From contig JAAZMZ010000032.1 of the NCBI GenBank assembly GCA_012798535.1, positions 1-42,056 on the forward strand: a stretch of 42,056 bases of DNA. The letters are read 5' to 3'. Position numbers and translations under genes: made by a program. The DNA is from Leptolinea sp. (GTDB lineage Bacteria > Chloroflexota > Anaerolineae > Anaerolineales > Anaerolineaceae). The notes under the pieces are model-generated. The model saw nothing but the letters and a program-made list of their open reading frames with translations. It did not search any database and was not told where the DNA came from. This document shows positions 33,795-41,805 of this stretch, piece by piece (the first letter of the stretch is position 1; the number at the start of each line of letters is the position of its first letter).

Positions 33795-33965
33795 TCATCT
33801 TTGATGACAGGTACTACTGCCCGGACATCCGGAACAACTGCAACCGCATGAGCTTTTTTTCATTCTTGAATATCGTATGCTCTTGAAGATGATCAGCGAA
33901 ATAATGGCCAGTACGATTATTGACCCAATAATTGTGGCCAGGTTTTCAGAAATAAAAGCAATCAT
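33795..33965 (-). CDS. FeoB-associated Cys-rich membrane protein
   Basis: 56 residues reading MIAFISENLATIIGSIIVLA at the start: a single transmembrane helix (about 8-27), a basic stretch, then the Cys-rich tail SSCGCSCSGCPGSSTC with five cysteines in SCGCSCSGCPGSSTC. This is the FeoB-associated family found next to feoB in many Firmicutes and other anaerobes. GGTGGAG precedes the ATG, 10 bp after the feoB stop. It is thought to take the place of FeoC or help deliver iron to or from the FeoB pore; the exact role is not established. Confidence 0.9.
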   Translation of the reverse strand: MIAFISENLATIIGSIIVLAIISLIIFKSIRYSRMKKSSCGCSCSGCPGSSTCHQR

Positions 33966-33975
33966 TTTCTCCACC

Positions 33976-36141
33976 TTACTTTAGAACGGCCAGACCATCA
34001 GTTGCTTTCATCACAGCGACTGTCTCTTCCGGGCTTTTTCGGAAAAGAAGATAAAAAATACCCACCAGGAGAAGGATCGCGATAACGCTTCCTGCACCAA
34101 ACGCTCCCCCACTCAAGAGTTCTCCCAGTTGATATATCACCAGCGAAATCACATACGCGAAGCCTGTCATATAACCGATGGCAATCCACGTCCATTTCGC
34201 GTTGTTCATCTCCCGTTTAATGGCGCCCATGGCTGCAAAACAGGGAGCGCAAAGAAGGTTGAAGATCATGAAACTGTAAGCGCTAAGCTGTGTATAATCT
34301 GCCGCCAGGCTCGACCAGATCTCTGCTCCATCTTCAGCCACTTCCGCAAATCCATACAGCACACCGAAAGTGCCGACCACGTTTTCTTTCGCGATCAAAC
34401 CTGTGAAAGTTGCCACAGCAGCTTTCCAGCTTCCAAAACCAAGAGGAGAAAACAGCGGCGCTATCACCGCGCCAATGGCAGCCAGCAGACTGTTGTTGTT
34501 ATCTTCAACCATAGTGAAAACGCCGTCCACTGTGCCGAAAGCCTGTAAAAACCACAATACGACAGCTGAAACAAGAATTACAGTCCCCGCCCGTTCAATA
34601 AAACTCCACCCGCGTTCCCAGGTCGAATGGAAGACATTTCTGGCAGACGGGATATGGTAGGCAGGAAGTTCCATCACAAACGGGGCCGGATCGCCGGCAA
34701 ACAGGCTAGTCTTTTTCAAGATAATACCGGAAACAATGATTGCGCCAATCCCGATGAAATACGCCGAGGTGGCCACGAGACCGCTTCCACCAAACAGCGC
34801 GCCCGCGAAAAGAGCTATGATCGGCATCTTCGCACCACAGGGAACAAAACACGTGGTCATTACAGTCAATTTACGATCGCGTTCGTTTTCAATGGTTCGA
34901 CAGGCCATAACACCCGGAACACCGCAACCCGAAGAGACCAGCATGGGAATAAAACTCTTACCCGAAAGACCAAATCGGCGGAATATACGGTCCATAATGA
35001 AGGCAACCCGGGCCATGTAACCGACATCCTCGATTATGGAAAGCATTAAAAACAGAATGATCATCTGGGGTACAAAACCTAGTACGGCGCCCACACCGCC
35101 AACGATTCCATCAACCACCAGGCCGGTCAACCATCCAGCCATCCCTGCACTTTCCATGAAGGTGCGCAGATTTCCGCATATCACTTCTCCAAACAGGGTA
35201 TCATTCGTCCAACCAGTGACAAGATCGCCGATGGTACTGATGGAAATGTAATACACAGCGTACATAACCAGAGCAAAAATCGGCAGTGCCAGTATGCGGT
35301 TGGTGACAATTCTGTCTATCTTGTCTGATACAGTCAGATTGTTGGCAGGTTTCTTCTTTTTAACCGCCGTGTTTACCAGAGAACTGATATAGGTATAACG
35401 CTGGTTGGTAATGATGCTTTCCGCATCATCATCCATTTCTTTTTCACAATCAGCAATGTGTTCTTCAAGGTGAGAAAGTAGGGCTTTCTCCAGCTTCAGA
35501 GACTCTGAAACTTGCTTATCGCGTTCGAATAGTTTGATGGCGTACCACCGCAGACGGCTCTTTTCCACTCTCTCACATATCGATTCTTCAATATGTGCCA
35601 GTGCATGCTCCACACTTCCTTTAAATACATGTGGCAGTTCGCTCATCTTCCTGGATTTTGCCAGAGATATGGCCATTTCCACTGTTTCGAATATCCCCTC
35701 CCCCTTCAATGCACTGATCTCCATCACCTCGCTACCCAGCGCGTCTCCGATCTTCTTCAGGTCCAGTACATCCCCGTTCTTGCGGACCAGATCGATCATA
35801 TTGACAGCGATAATCACAGGAATGCCCAATTCAATCAACTGGGTCGTCAGGTAAAGATTGCGTTCAATATTCGTTCCATCAACAATATTGATGATCACAT
35901 CTGGTTTCTCGTTGACAAGGTAATTTCGCGCCAGAACTTCTTCTAAAGAGTAGGGGGAAAGGGAATATATTCCCGGTAAATCCTGAATGATCACATCTTT
36001 ATGACCTTTTATTCTCCCCTCTTTCTTTTCCACTGTAACTCCCGGCCAGTTACCGACATACTGCGATGAACCTGTAAGTGAATTAAAGAGGGTTGTTTTG
36101 CCGCTATTTGGATTGCCAGCCAGGGCAATTTTTAGTTCCAT
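33976..36141 (-). CDS. feoB: Ferrous iron transporter FeoB
   Basis: 721 residues from the ATG at 36141 (GGAAGG upstream); an in-frame ATG 18 bp earlier is possible. N-terminal G domain: G1 GNPNSGKTT, G2 region NWPGVTVE, G3 DLPGIYSLSPYS, G4 VNMIDL, G5 SALKGEG. A helical GDI-like region follows (about 165-265), then the membrane transporter with two gate domains. The conserved Cys in SGCGVPGVMACRT and PCGAKMPII are present. It imports Fe(II) across the cytoplasmic membrane in a nucleotide-driven manner, fitting an anaerobe. Third gene of the operon; repression by the divergent DtxR protein is expected. Confidence 0.96.
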   Translation of the reverse strand: MELKIALAGNPNSGKTTLFNSLTGSSQYVGNWPGVTVEKKEGRIKGHKDVIIQDLPGIYSLSPYSLEEVLARNYLVNEKPDVIINIVDGTNIERNLYLTTQLIELGIPVIIAVNMIDLVRKNGDVLDLKKIGDALGSEVMEISALKGEGIFETVEMAISLAKSRKMSELPHVFKGSVEHALAHIEESICERVEKSRLRWYAIKLFERDKQVSESLKLEKALLSHLEEHIADCEKEMDDDAESIITNQRYTYISSLVNTAVKKKKPANNLTVSDKIDRIVTNRILALPIFALVMYAVYYISISTIGDLVTGWTNDTLFGEVICGNLRTFMESAGMAGWLTGLVVDGIVGGVGAVLGFVPQMIILFLMLSIIEDVGYMARVAFIMDRIFRRFGLSGKSFIPMLVSSGCGVPGVMACRTIENERDRKLTVMTTCFVPCGAKMPIIALFAGALFGGSGLVATSAYFIGIGAIIVSGIILKKTSLFAGDPAPFVMELPAYHIPSARNVFHSTWERGWSFIERAGTVILVSAVVLWFLQAFGTVDGVFTMVEDNNNSLLAAIGAVIAPLFSPLGFGSWKAAVATFTGLIAKENVVGTFGVLYGFAEVAEDGAEIWSSLAADYTQLSAYSFMIFNLLCAPCFAAMGAIKREMNNAKWTWIAIGYMTGFAYVISLVIYQLGELLSGGAFGAGSVIAILLLVGIFYLLFRKSPEETVAVMKATDGLAVLK

Positions 36142-36187
36142 TATTTTTATCCTTCCCATTAGTTATGACAAACTCAACATTGAATTC

Positions 36188-36412
36188 TCATTCATTGACT
36201 TCAATCATTTCAGCGTCACTTTTACGAACACTCAGTTCGTATCCACGCAGATTTAACTCCATTGGATCACCAAGCGGTGCCACTTTTCTCACATAGATCT
36301 CCGTCCCCTTAGTTATTCCCATATCCATAATCCGCCGTTTTATTGGTCCGCCCCCGTGAAGTTTTACAACAGTGGTGGTTTCCCCAACTTTTACATCTCG
36401 TAACGTTTTCAT
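36188..36412 (-). CDS. feoA: FeoA-domain protein
   Basis: 74-residue SH3-like FeoA protein: LRDVKVGETTTVVKLHGGG, RRIMDMGITKGTEIYVRKVAPLGDPMELNLRGYELSVRKSDAEMIEV (in parts). The D-M-G-I-x-x-G-T and APLGDP motifs are the family core. It is thought to bind and tune FeoB in the cytoplasm. AAGGAG precedes the ATG; it lies between a second feoA and feoB with short gaps. This copy is the more typical FeoA. Confidence 0.92.
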   Translation of the reverse strand: MKTLRDVKVGETTTVVKLHGGGPIKRRIMDMGITKGTEIYVRKVAPLGDPMELNLRGYELSVRKSDAEMIEVNE

Positions 36413-36430
36413 CCAGTATTCTCCTTGAAT

Positions 36431-36643
36431 CTATATCAGAATTCGGTTTGCCAGCGTCTTATCAAGCGCCACTCGCGAGTCTTTTACCTGAAGAATCAGA
36501 TTGCCGCCCATCTCATTAATCACGGTAACATCACAATCCATAACAAACCCTAATTCAGCCAGATGTTGTCGAACCTCATCTTTCCCGATAACGGTTTTAA
36601 TTTTGACCGTCTCACCAGGCTTGAATGTTGATAATGGAACCAT
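36431..36643 (-). CDS. feoA: FeoA-domain protein, second copy
   Basis: 70-residue FeoA protein, the first gene of the operon, with AAAGGAG before its ATG. Core: PLSTFKPGETVKIKTVIGKD, RQHLAELGFVMDCDVTVINEMGGNLILQVKDSRVALDKTLANRILI (in parts). It has the E-L-G-F variant with M-G-G-N rather than P-L-G-D-P, a diverged type that often accompanies a canonical FeoA. Both may contact FeoB. Its start is 66 bp downstream of the operator palindrome. Confidence 0.9.
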   Translation of the reverse strand: MVPLSTFKPGETVKIKTVIGKDEVRQHLAELGFVMDCDVTVINEMGGNLILQVKDSRVALDKTLANRILI

Positions 36644-36709
36644 AAAATTCTCCTTTGATAAACCTTGGGAATAGCGAGGACTTTCTCAATTGTTTTTTTA
36701 CAATTAATT

Positions 36710-36740
36710 ATTAGTATATACTAATTTCGTTTTTAATCAA
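36710..36740 (-). promoter_or_regulatory. feo promoter with DtxR-type operator
   Basis: ATTAGTATATACTAAT (36710-36725) is a perfect 16-bp palindrome resembling DtxR/MntR-type boxes. On the minus strand TTGATT (36740-36735), a 16-bp spacer and TATACT (36718-36713) form a promoter for feo whose -10 box lies within the palindrome. Binding of the metal-loaded regulator encoded at 36774 would block it. A direct repeat TTAATCAA occurs at 36733 and 36743. Confidence 0.75.
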
Positions 36741-36759
36741 GGTTAATCAATAAAAATAC

Positions 36760-36765
36760 TATAAT
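36760..36765 (+). promoter_or_regulatory. -10 box of the DtxR-family gene, leaderless start
   Basis: A consensus TATAAT ends 8 bp before the ATG at 36774, so the transcript should begin at about the start codon. No Shine-Dalgarno is present and no clear -35 box is seen. It sits inside ACTATAATTAGT, whose ACTA/TAGT ends echo the half-sites of the operator palindrome. Confidence 0.55.
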
Positions 36766-36773
36766 TAGTTACA

Positions 36774-37430
36774 ATGGATAAGTTCAGTCCAACCATCGAG
36801 AATTACCTTAACCTGTTATATGTTATGGAACGTGATAAAGAACCGCCTGTGGGGACTCTCCTGGCGGAAATATTAGGCGTTTCACCACCGACAATAACCA
36901 ACACACTTAAACGCATGGCTCGAGACGGATTAGTAAAAATTGGGCCAGGTCATCTTCCCCATTTGACACCTGCTGGTTGGGAAGCCGCGCGCTCAATAAT
37001 GCGCCGTCATATGCTGGCGGAATGGATGCTATCGAAATATCTCACCTGGTCCAAGGTACATGCAGAAGCCCATCGCTTTGAGCATGCCATATCACCTGAA
37101 CTCGAAAATGCGCTTATCCACGATCTGCATTCACCATCTCTTTGTCCGCATGGTAATCCCCTCCCCGGCTATGAGGATGCTGTTGTCGAATGGGTGCCAC
37201 TTATCTCTATTCATCAGGGTGGGGAAGGCATTATCCGGCGCATTCATGAACTGGCTGAAGATACGCCGCAAGTGCTCGATTTCCTGGAAGAAAAATCTGT
37301 TATGCCCGGTGAACACATAAAGGTACTCGAAAATTTATCTTTTAATAAAACCGTCACTGTTGAAGTCAAATCAAAAAAATTCACCATTGGGTACACTATG
37401 GCACGTTTCATTTTTCTGGAACCTGTCTGA
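36774..37430 (+). CDS. DtxR-family metal-dependent transcriptional repressor
   Basis: 218 residues. Winged helix about 1-70 (IENYLNLLYVMERDKEPPVGTLLAEILGV, SPPTITNTLKRMARDGLV), dimerisation and metal-binding domain about 75-140 with AEAHRFEHAISPELE (His/Glu ligands) and CPHGNPLPG, then a C-terminal SH3/FeoA-like domain about 145-218. Expected to sense Fe(II) or Mn(II) and to repress the divergent feo operon and perhaps itself through the palindrome at 36710-36725. No ribosome site; likely leaderless. Confidence 0.92.
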   Translation: MDKFSPTIENYLNLLYVMERDKEPPVGTLLAEILGVSPPTITNTLKRMARDGLVKIGPGHLPHLTPAGWEAARSIMRRHMLAEWMLSKYLTWSKVHAEAHRFEHAISPELENALIHDLHSPSLCPHGNPLPGYEDAVVEWVPLISIHQGGEGIIRRIHELAEDTPQVLDFLEEKSVMPGEHIKVLENLSFNKTVTVEVKSKKFTIGYTMARFIFLEPV

Positions 37431-37488
37431 AAATTTGTCATATCGATATCTACCCACTGCCTGTACAATACAATTTGATAGGTTTTGA

Positions 37489-38808
37489 ATGCATGGGACG
37501 GGTAAGCTTATGAGCACAAAATCCATGGAAAGTCTTGATAAACTGCGTTTCTATGAATTGACCCTGCAGGAACGGGGTAATTATTTACGACAGGAAACCA
37601 GCCTGACGGAAGACGACATCGACGCTCTTTCCGGCCTGTCTGGATTGACGGCGGCGGCTGCCGACAAGATGGTCGAAAATGCCATCGGTGTATTCGCCCT
37701 GCCCATCGGCATCGCTCAAAATTTCGTGATCAACGGCCGCAAGGTATGGGTGCCCATGGTGGTGGAAGAACCGTCGGTGATCGCCGGGGCTTCCTTCATG
37801 GCTCGGCTGGCACGCTCAGGTGGGGGATTCTTCGCTTCGTCAGATGAGCCATTGATGATCGGGCAGATGCAGATTTTGGAAACCAAAGATCCGTTCAAAG
37901 CCCGGGATGTGCTAATTCAGCACGGGAGCGAACTGCTGGCCGAAGCCGCCGGGTTCGATCCGGTTCTGACGGAAATGGGCGGTGGCCCGCGCGAACTGGA
38001 TGTGCGCCTCATCGACCAAAGCCCCATCGGTCCATTCCCCGTTTTGCATATCATCATGGATGTGCGCGACGCGATGGGCGCCAACGCCGTCAACACAGCC
38101 TGCGAACGGCTGGCTCCGCGTGTGGAGGCTCTCACCGGTGGCAGAGTGCATTTGCGCATCCTCTCTAACCTGGCCGACCGAAGACTGGCGCGGGCGCATA
38201 TCGCCATTCCGGTCAAAGAACTGGCATTTGACGACTACAGCGGTGAACAGGTGCGCGACGGGATCATCGAAGCCTGGGCTTTTGCGGCTGCCGATCCATA
38301 CCGCGCGGCCACCCACAACAAGGGAATCATGAACGGTGTGGACGCGGTGGTGATGGCGACCGGAAACGACTGGCGTGCCGTGGAAGCCGGTGCGCATGCC
38401 TATGCCGCCCGCCACGGCGTTTATACCAGTCTGTCTACCTGGGGACGCAGCGCCGACGGCGCTCTTACCGGTTCGCTGGAAATGCCCATGGCGGTAGGGA
38501 TCATAGGCGGATCCACGCGGGTGCACCCCGGAGCGAAAGCGGCTGTTAAATTACTGGGTGTGAAGACTGCCCGCGAACTGGCCGAGATCATCGTCTCGGT
38601 GGGATTGGCGCAAAACCTAGCCGCGCTGCGTGCGTTGGCCACCGAAGGAATTCAGCGCGGGCATATGACGTTACACGCCCGCCAGGTGGCGGTCGCTGCC
38701 GGCGCGGAAGGCGCGTGGATCGACAGAGTGGCAGACCGCATGGTAGCCGAGAAGACCATCCGCATCGACCGCGCTGAAGAGATATTGAAGGAGCTAAAAG
38801 CGAAATGA
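37489..38808 (+). CDS. mvaA: Class II hydroxymethylglutaryl-CoA reductase
   Basis: 439 residues (or 432 from an ATG at 37510). It converts HMG-CoA to mevalonate with NAD(P)H. Class II features: ENAIGVFALPIGIAQNF with catalytic Glu63, THNKGIMNG with Lys278, GNDWRAVEAG with Asp294 and RGHMTLHARQ with His392; DVRDAMGANAVNT is the cofactor region. No membrane anchor. Class II enzymes act in biosynthesis in Gram-positives and some archaea, or in mevalonate degradation in Pseudomonas; the HMG-CoA synthase gene 150 bp downstream argues for biosynthesis. AGG lies 6 bp before the first ATG; start choice uncertain. Confidence 0.94.
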   Translation: MHGTGKLMSTKSMESLDKLRFYELTLQERGNYLRQETSLTEDDIDALSGLSGLTAAAADKMVENAIGVFALPIGIAQNFVINGRKVWVPMVVEEPSVIAGASFMARLARSGGGFFASSDEPLMIGQMQILETKDPFKARDVLIQHGSELLAEAAGFDPVLTEMGGGPRELDVRLIDQSPIGPFPVLHIIMDVRDAMGANAVNTACERLAPRVEALTGGRVHLRILSNLADRRLARAHIAIPVKELAFDDYSGEQVRDGIIEAWAFAAADPYRAATHNKGIMNGVDAVVMATGNDWRAVEAGAHAYAARHGVYTSLSTWGRSADGALTGSLEMPMAVGIIGGSTRVHPGAKAAVKLLGVKTARELAEIIVSVGLAQNLAALRALATEGIQRGHMTLHARQVAVAAGAEGAWIDRVADRMVAEKTIRIDRAEEILKELKAK

Positions 38809-38859
38809 ATTGAACGGCAGGCATTCGTTAAATTTGGCGAATTTCTGGCGCAACCGGGC

Positions 38860-38875
38860 CTTAATCCTGATTAAG
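38860..38875. promoter_or_regulatory. 16-bp palindrome upstream of the HMG-CoA synthase gene
   Basis: CTTAATCCTGATTAAG has perfect 7-bp arms around a 2-bp centre, 52 bp after the reductase stop and 100 bp before the synthase start. A candidate operator for the synthase/thiolase genes; too short a loop for a hairpin terminator. No convincing -35/-10 pair was found nearby. Confidence 0.35.
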
Positions 38876-38974
38876 AACTTCTTTCTTGAAAATATAGATA
38901 GAACCTCGGTAAAAAAATGAACAGCCGCCGATGAATGATAGAAACGGAAAACTGGAATGAATATCGGAGAAACC

Positions 38975-40054
38975 ATGACCGAAGAACACAAACATAAGAA
39001 CGGCTTGCTCATCCCCACGCGGCCGGTGGGCATCATTGGATACGGAGCCTACGTGCCGCGCTACCGCCTGCCGGCTGCTGAAGTTGCCCGCGTTTGGACG
39101 GGCGGTGAAGGCGGCACGCCGGTCAAAGAGAAATCCGTCCCGGGGCTGGATGAAGACGTGATCACCATGTCGATCGAAGCCGCCCGCAATGCCCTGGCGC
39201 GCGCCGGGATCGATCCATGCGATCTGCGCGCCGTCTGGGTGGGATCAGAATCGCATCCCTATTCCGTCAAACCGACCGGCACCGTTGTTGCCGAAGCCAT
39301 CGGCGCCACCCCGGCCGTTTCGGCTGCGGATTGGGAATTTGCCTGCAAAGCCGGTACGGAAGCTTTCACCGCTGCCATGGGATTGGTCGGCTCGAGCATG
39401 GCCGATTACGCTCTGGCCATCGGCATGGATACCGCACAGGGCCGGCCGGGCGACGCACTGGAATACACCGCCGCTGCCGGCGGAGCCGCCTATATCCTCG
39501 GCCCTGCGGAAGAAGCTCTGGCCGAAGTGGCCGCATCTTACTCCTATGTCTCCGATACACCGGATTTTTTCCGGCGCGCGGACCAGAAATACCCGGAACA
39601 CGGCCAGCGCTTCACCGGTGAACCGGCTTACTTCACCCACATCACCTCAGCCGGTAAAGCTCTGCTGGAGTTGAGCGGTGCCAGGGCGGAAGATTTCACC
39701 TACGCCGTGTTCCACCAGCCCAATGCCAAGTTCCCGCAGCGGGTGGCAGGTCTACTGGGCTTCAAGCCCGAACAGATCGCACCCGGCCTGCTCTCACCAG
39801 TCATCGGCAACACCTACGCCGGCGCGGCACTCATCGGGTTGAGCGCGGTGCTGGATATCGCCAGACCGGGCGACCGCGTGCTGGTGGTCTCATTCGGTTC
39901 GGGTGCGGGATCAGACGCCTTCGACATCCGCGTGACTGACAGGATCACCGAACGCCAGAAGAAAGCACCGTCCACCCAGGATTACATCGCCCGCCGTACG
40001 CCGATCGACTACGGAACTTACGTCCGCTACCGCGGCAAACTGGCCATGAAATAG
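38975..40054 (+). CDS. Hydroxymethylglutaryl-CoA synthase, archaeal type
   Basis: 359 residues from the ATG at 38975, which has GGAG upstream (38966-38969); the ATG at 38957 lacks one. It condenses acetoacetyl-CoA and acetyl-CoA to HMG-CoA. Opening [24 protein letters not shown] and short length match archaeal HMGS rather than the long bacterial/eukaryotic type. Catalytic Cys124 lies in [12 protein letters not shown], a His in FHQPNAKFP, and the conserved [12 protein letters not shown] near the C-terminus, so the active site looks complete. Followed by a thiolase-like gene 9 bp on and then a DUF35 gene, as in archaeal complexes. Confidence 0.93.
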   Translation: MTEEHKHKNGLLIPTRPVGIIGYGAYVPRYRLPAAEVARVWTGGEGGTPVKEKSVPGLDEDVITMSIEAARNALARAGIDPCDLRAVWVGSESHPYSVKPTGTVVAEAIGATPAVSAADWEFACKAGTEAFTAAMGLVGSSMADYALAIGMDTAQGRPGDALEYTAAAGGAAYILGPAEEALAEVAASYSYVSDTPDFFRRADQKYPEHGQRFTGEPAYFTHITSAGKALLELSGARAEDFTYAVFHQPNAKFPQRVAGLLGFKPEQIAPGLLSPVIGNTYAGAALIGLSAVLDIARPGDRVLVVSFGSGAGSDAFDIRVTDRITERQKKAPSTQDYIARRTPIDYGTYVRYRGKLAMK

Positions 40055-40063
40055 GAGCCGCGC

Positions 40064-41224
40064 ATGAGAGACGTTGTGATTGCCGGAATCGGTCAGGTCC
40101 CCGTGGGTGAACACTGGGATGTCAGCCTGCGCACCCTGGCCGCGCGGGCGATGCTGGCCGCCATCAAAGACGCCGGCGGATTGAAACCGCAGGCCATGTA
40201 TATCGGAAATTTCCTCAGCCCGGTTCTTTCGCATCAGGAAAACCTGGGCGCCCTGTTGACCGACAACGCCGGCCTGAAAGGTATCGAAGCCTTCACCGTG
40301 GAAGCGGCCGGGGCTTCGGGCGGCGCCGCCCTGCGCGTGGGCGTGAACGCCATCGATTCAGGACTGGTGGACTACGCTCTGGTGCTGGGTGTCGAAAAAG
40401 TCACTGACATGGTCGGTCCAGAAGTGGAAGCCGCCGTGGCGCAATCCGGCGACTATGATTATGAAGCCATGGCCGGCCTGAGTGCGCCGGCGCAGGCCGC
40501 ACTGTTGATGCAGCGCTACCTTCATGAATACAACGCTCCGCGCGAAGCTTTCGGCGAATTCGCGTTGATTGCCCACGCCAACGGCGCGAACAATCCCAAC
40601 GCCTTCTTCCGGAAAGCCATCAAGCGCGAGGCTTATGACCGCGCGGAGATGCTCAGCGATCCGCTGAATCTGTTCGATATGGGGCCTTACGCCGACGGCG
40701 CCGCAGCCGTTATGCTGGCCGCCCGCGACCGGGTTCCGGCCGGACTGCCTCATCCTCTGGTGCGAATAACCGGGAGTAGTGTGGTCATCGACACCCTCGC
40801 GCTGCACGACCGCCCTGACCCGCTGGCATTTGACGCCGCACATATCTCCGCGGAACGCGCCTGCCGCATGGCGGGCATCCTGCCGGGAGATGTCGACCTG
40901 TTCGAAGTGTGCGACAGCTTCAGCATCTACGCGCTGCTTTCTCTGGAAGCAGTCGGTTTTGCCCGGCGCGGGGAAGGCTGGAAACTGGCGCAGAACGGTA
41001 ATCTGGCGCTCAACGGGATACTGCCCGTGTTGACCATGGGCGGCTGCAAGGCACGCGGGAATCCGCCGGGTGCCGTGGGAGTGTACCAGGCGGTTGAAGC
41101 CGTCCAGCAATTACGTGGGCAGGCCGGCGCGAATCAGGTGAAGAACGCCCGCCGCGCGCTGATCCAGTCGTTAGGCGGACCGGCCTCCACGGCCGCCGCC
41201 CACGTGCTGGAACGTCTGGATTAA
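40064..41224 (+). CDS. SCP2/archaeal-type thiolase-like protein with altered active site
   Basis: 386 residues with full thiolase fold pattern: VVIAGIGQVPVGEHW, EAAGASGGAALRVGVNAIDSG, GVEKVTDM, DLFEVCDSFSIYALLSLEAVGF, and GGCKARGNPPGAVGVYQ. In archaeal thiolases the first motif reads A-C-A-S-G-G (nucleophile), the second H-D-x-F and the third G-H-P-x-G-A-T-G. Here these positions are Gly83, Cys283 and Asn333, so nucleophile and both catalytic histidines appear replaced. A nearby Cys328 is extra. It may be a scaffold or act on another reaction. Starts 9 bp after the HMGS stop (AGGAG upstream) and would be translated with it. Confidence 0.87.
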   Translation: MRDVVIAGIGQVPVGEHWDVSLRTLAARAMLAAIKDAGGLKPQAMYIGNFLSPVLSHQENLGALLTDNAGLKGIEAFTVEAAGASGGAALRVGVNAIDSGLVDYALVLGVEKVTDMVGPEVEAAVAQSGDYDYEAMAGLSAPAQAALLMQRYLHEYNAPREAFGEFALIAHANGANNPNAFFRKAIKREAYDRAEMLSDPLNLFDMGPYADGAAAVMLAARDRVPAGLPHPLVRITGSSVVIDTLALHDRPDPLAFDAAHISAERACRMAGILPGDVDLFEVCDSFSIYALLSLEAVGFARRGEGWKLAQNGNLALNGILPVLTMGGCKARGNPPGAVGVYQAVEAVQQLRGQAGANQVKNARRALIQSLGGPASTAAAHVLERLD

Positions 41225-41229
41225 TTTGT

Positions 41230-41247
41230 CCCTCTTTGTGAAGAGGG
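41230..41247 (+). terminator. Hairpin just after the thiolase-like gene
   Basis: CCCTCTT/AAGAGGG, a perfect 7-bp stem with a TGTG loop, 5 bp after the stop codon. No T-run follows; it may attenuate or stabilise the mRNA before the DUF35 gene rather than stop transcription fully. Confidence 0.4.
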
Positions 41248-41250
41248 ATT

Positions 41251-41296
41251 GGTGAGCCTGTCGAACCACCGGCTGGTGAGCCTGTTGAACCATTGG
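41251..41296 (+). repeat. Two copies of the GGTGAGCCTGTCGAACC repeat family
   Basis: GGTGAGCCTGTCGAACC starts at 41251 and GGTGAGCCTGTTGAACC at 41275, 24 bp apart. The first is identical to units of the patch at 24658-24914. They lie in the 173-bp gap between the thiolase-like and DUF35 genes. Confidence 0.9.
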
Positions 41297-41397
41297 CGGG
41301 CAAGGATTGCAGACCACTGTAAGTCTGATAGGAATTGAGAGTTCTGTCTGGATAAACTGGGCATACGTTAAATTCGGAAATAGAAAGAAGATCGGTT

Positions 41398-41805
41398 ATG
41401 GAAATACCCCGTCATTGGAGATTGAAAAAACAACGCTACGGATTAGTCGGTGAAGTCTGTCCGCATTGCGATGCCAAGATATTCCCGCCGCGCGACGTCT
41501 GTCCGCACTGCGGTGGCGAAGCTAAAACAGCCTTCAGTTTTAGCGGCAAAGGTGAAGTGTATTCCTACACTGTGCTGCACGACGCGCCGGCCGGTTTCGA
41601 GACCAACACGCCATACGCCGTGGCACTGGTAAAACTGGAAGAAGGCCCAGTGGTCACCGCGCAGTTGACCGACCTGGGCGAAGAAAAACCACGCATCGGC
41701 ATGCCGGTCGAAATGGTGACGCGCAAAATCCGCGAAGATGAGAATGAGCGCGGTATGCTGATCTACGGGTATAAGTTCCGGCCTGTGGGACTTGGTCCGC
41801 ACTAG
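41398..41805 (+). CDS. DUF35 zinc-ribbon/OB-fold protein
   Basis: 135 residues. N-terminal zinc ribbon VCPHCDAKIFPPRDVCPHCGG with Cys21, 24, 35 and 38; the rest is an OB fold (GEVYSYTVLHDAP, TPYAVALVKLEEGPVVTAQL, GMPVEMVTRKI). In archaea such proteins bridge the acetoacetyl-CoA thiolase and HMG-CoA synthase and form a shared CoA-binding channel; here it follows both genes. The ribosome site (GAAAGAAG) is weak. The last 150 bp are overlapped antisense by a recombinase reading frame. Confidence 0.9.
   Translation: MEIPRHWRLKKQRYGLVGEVCPHCDAKIFPPRDVCPHCGGEAKTAFSFSGKGEVYSYTVLHDAPAGFETNTPYAVALVKLEEGPVVTAQLTDLGEEKPRIGMPVEMVTRKIREDENERGMLIYGYKFRPVGLGPH

Noticed and set aside
37912..38526. Minus-strand open frame of about 200 codons inside the HMG-CoA reductase gene
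   Set aside because: It mirrors a well-supported gene with intact catalytic motifs, has no family resemblance and reflects high-GC codon use.
40358..41110. Minus-strand open frame of 250 codons inside the thiolase-like gene
   Set aside because: Shadow of the plus-strand gene; composition is Gln/His/Gly-rich without domains or ribosome site.
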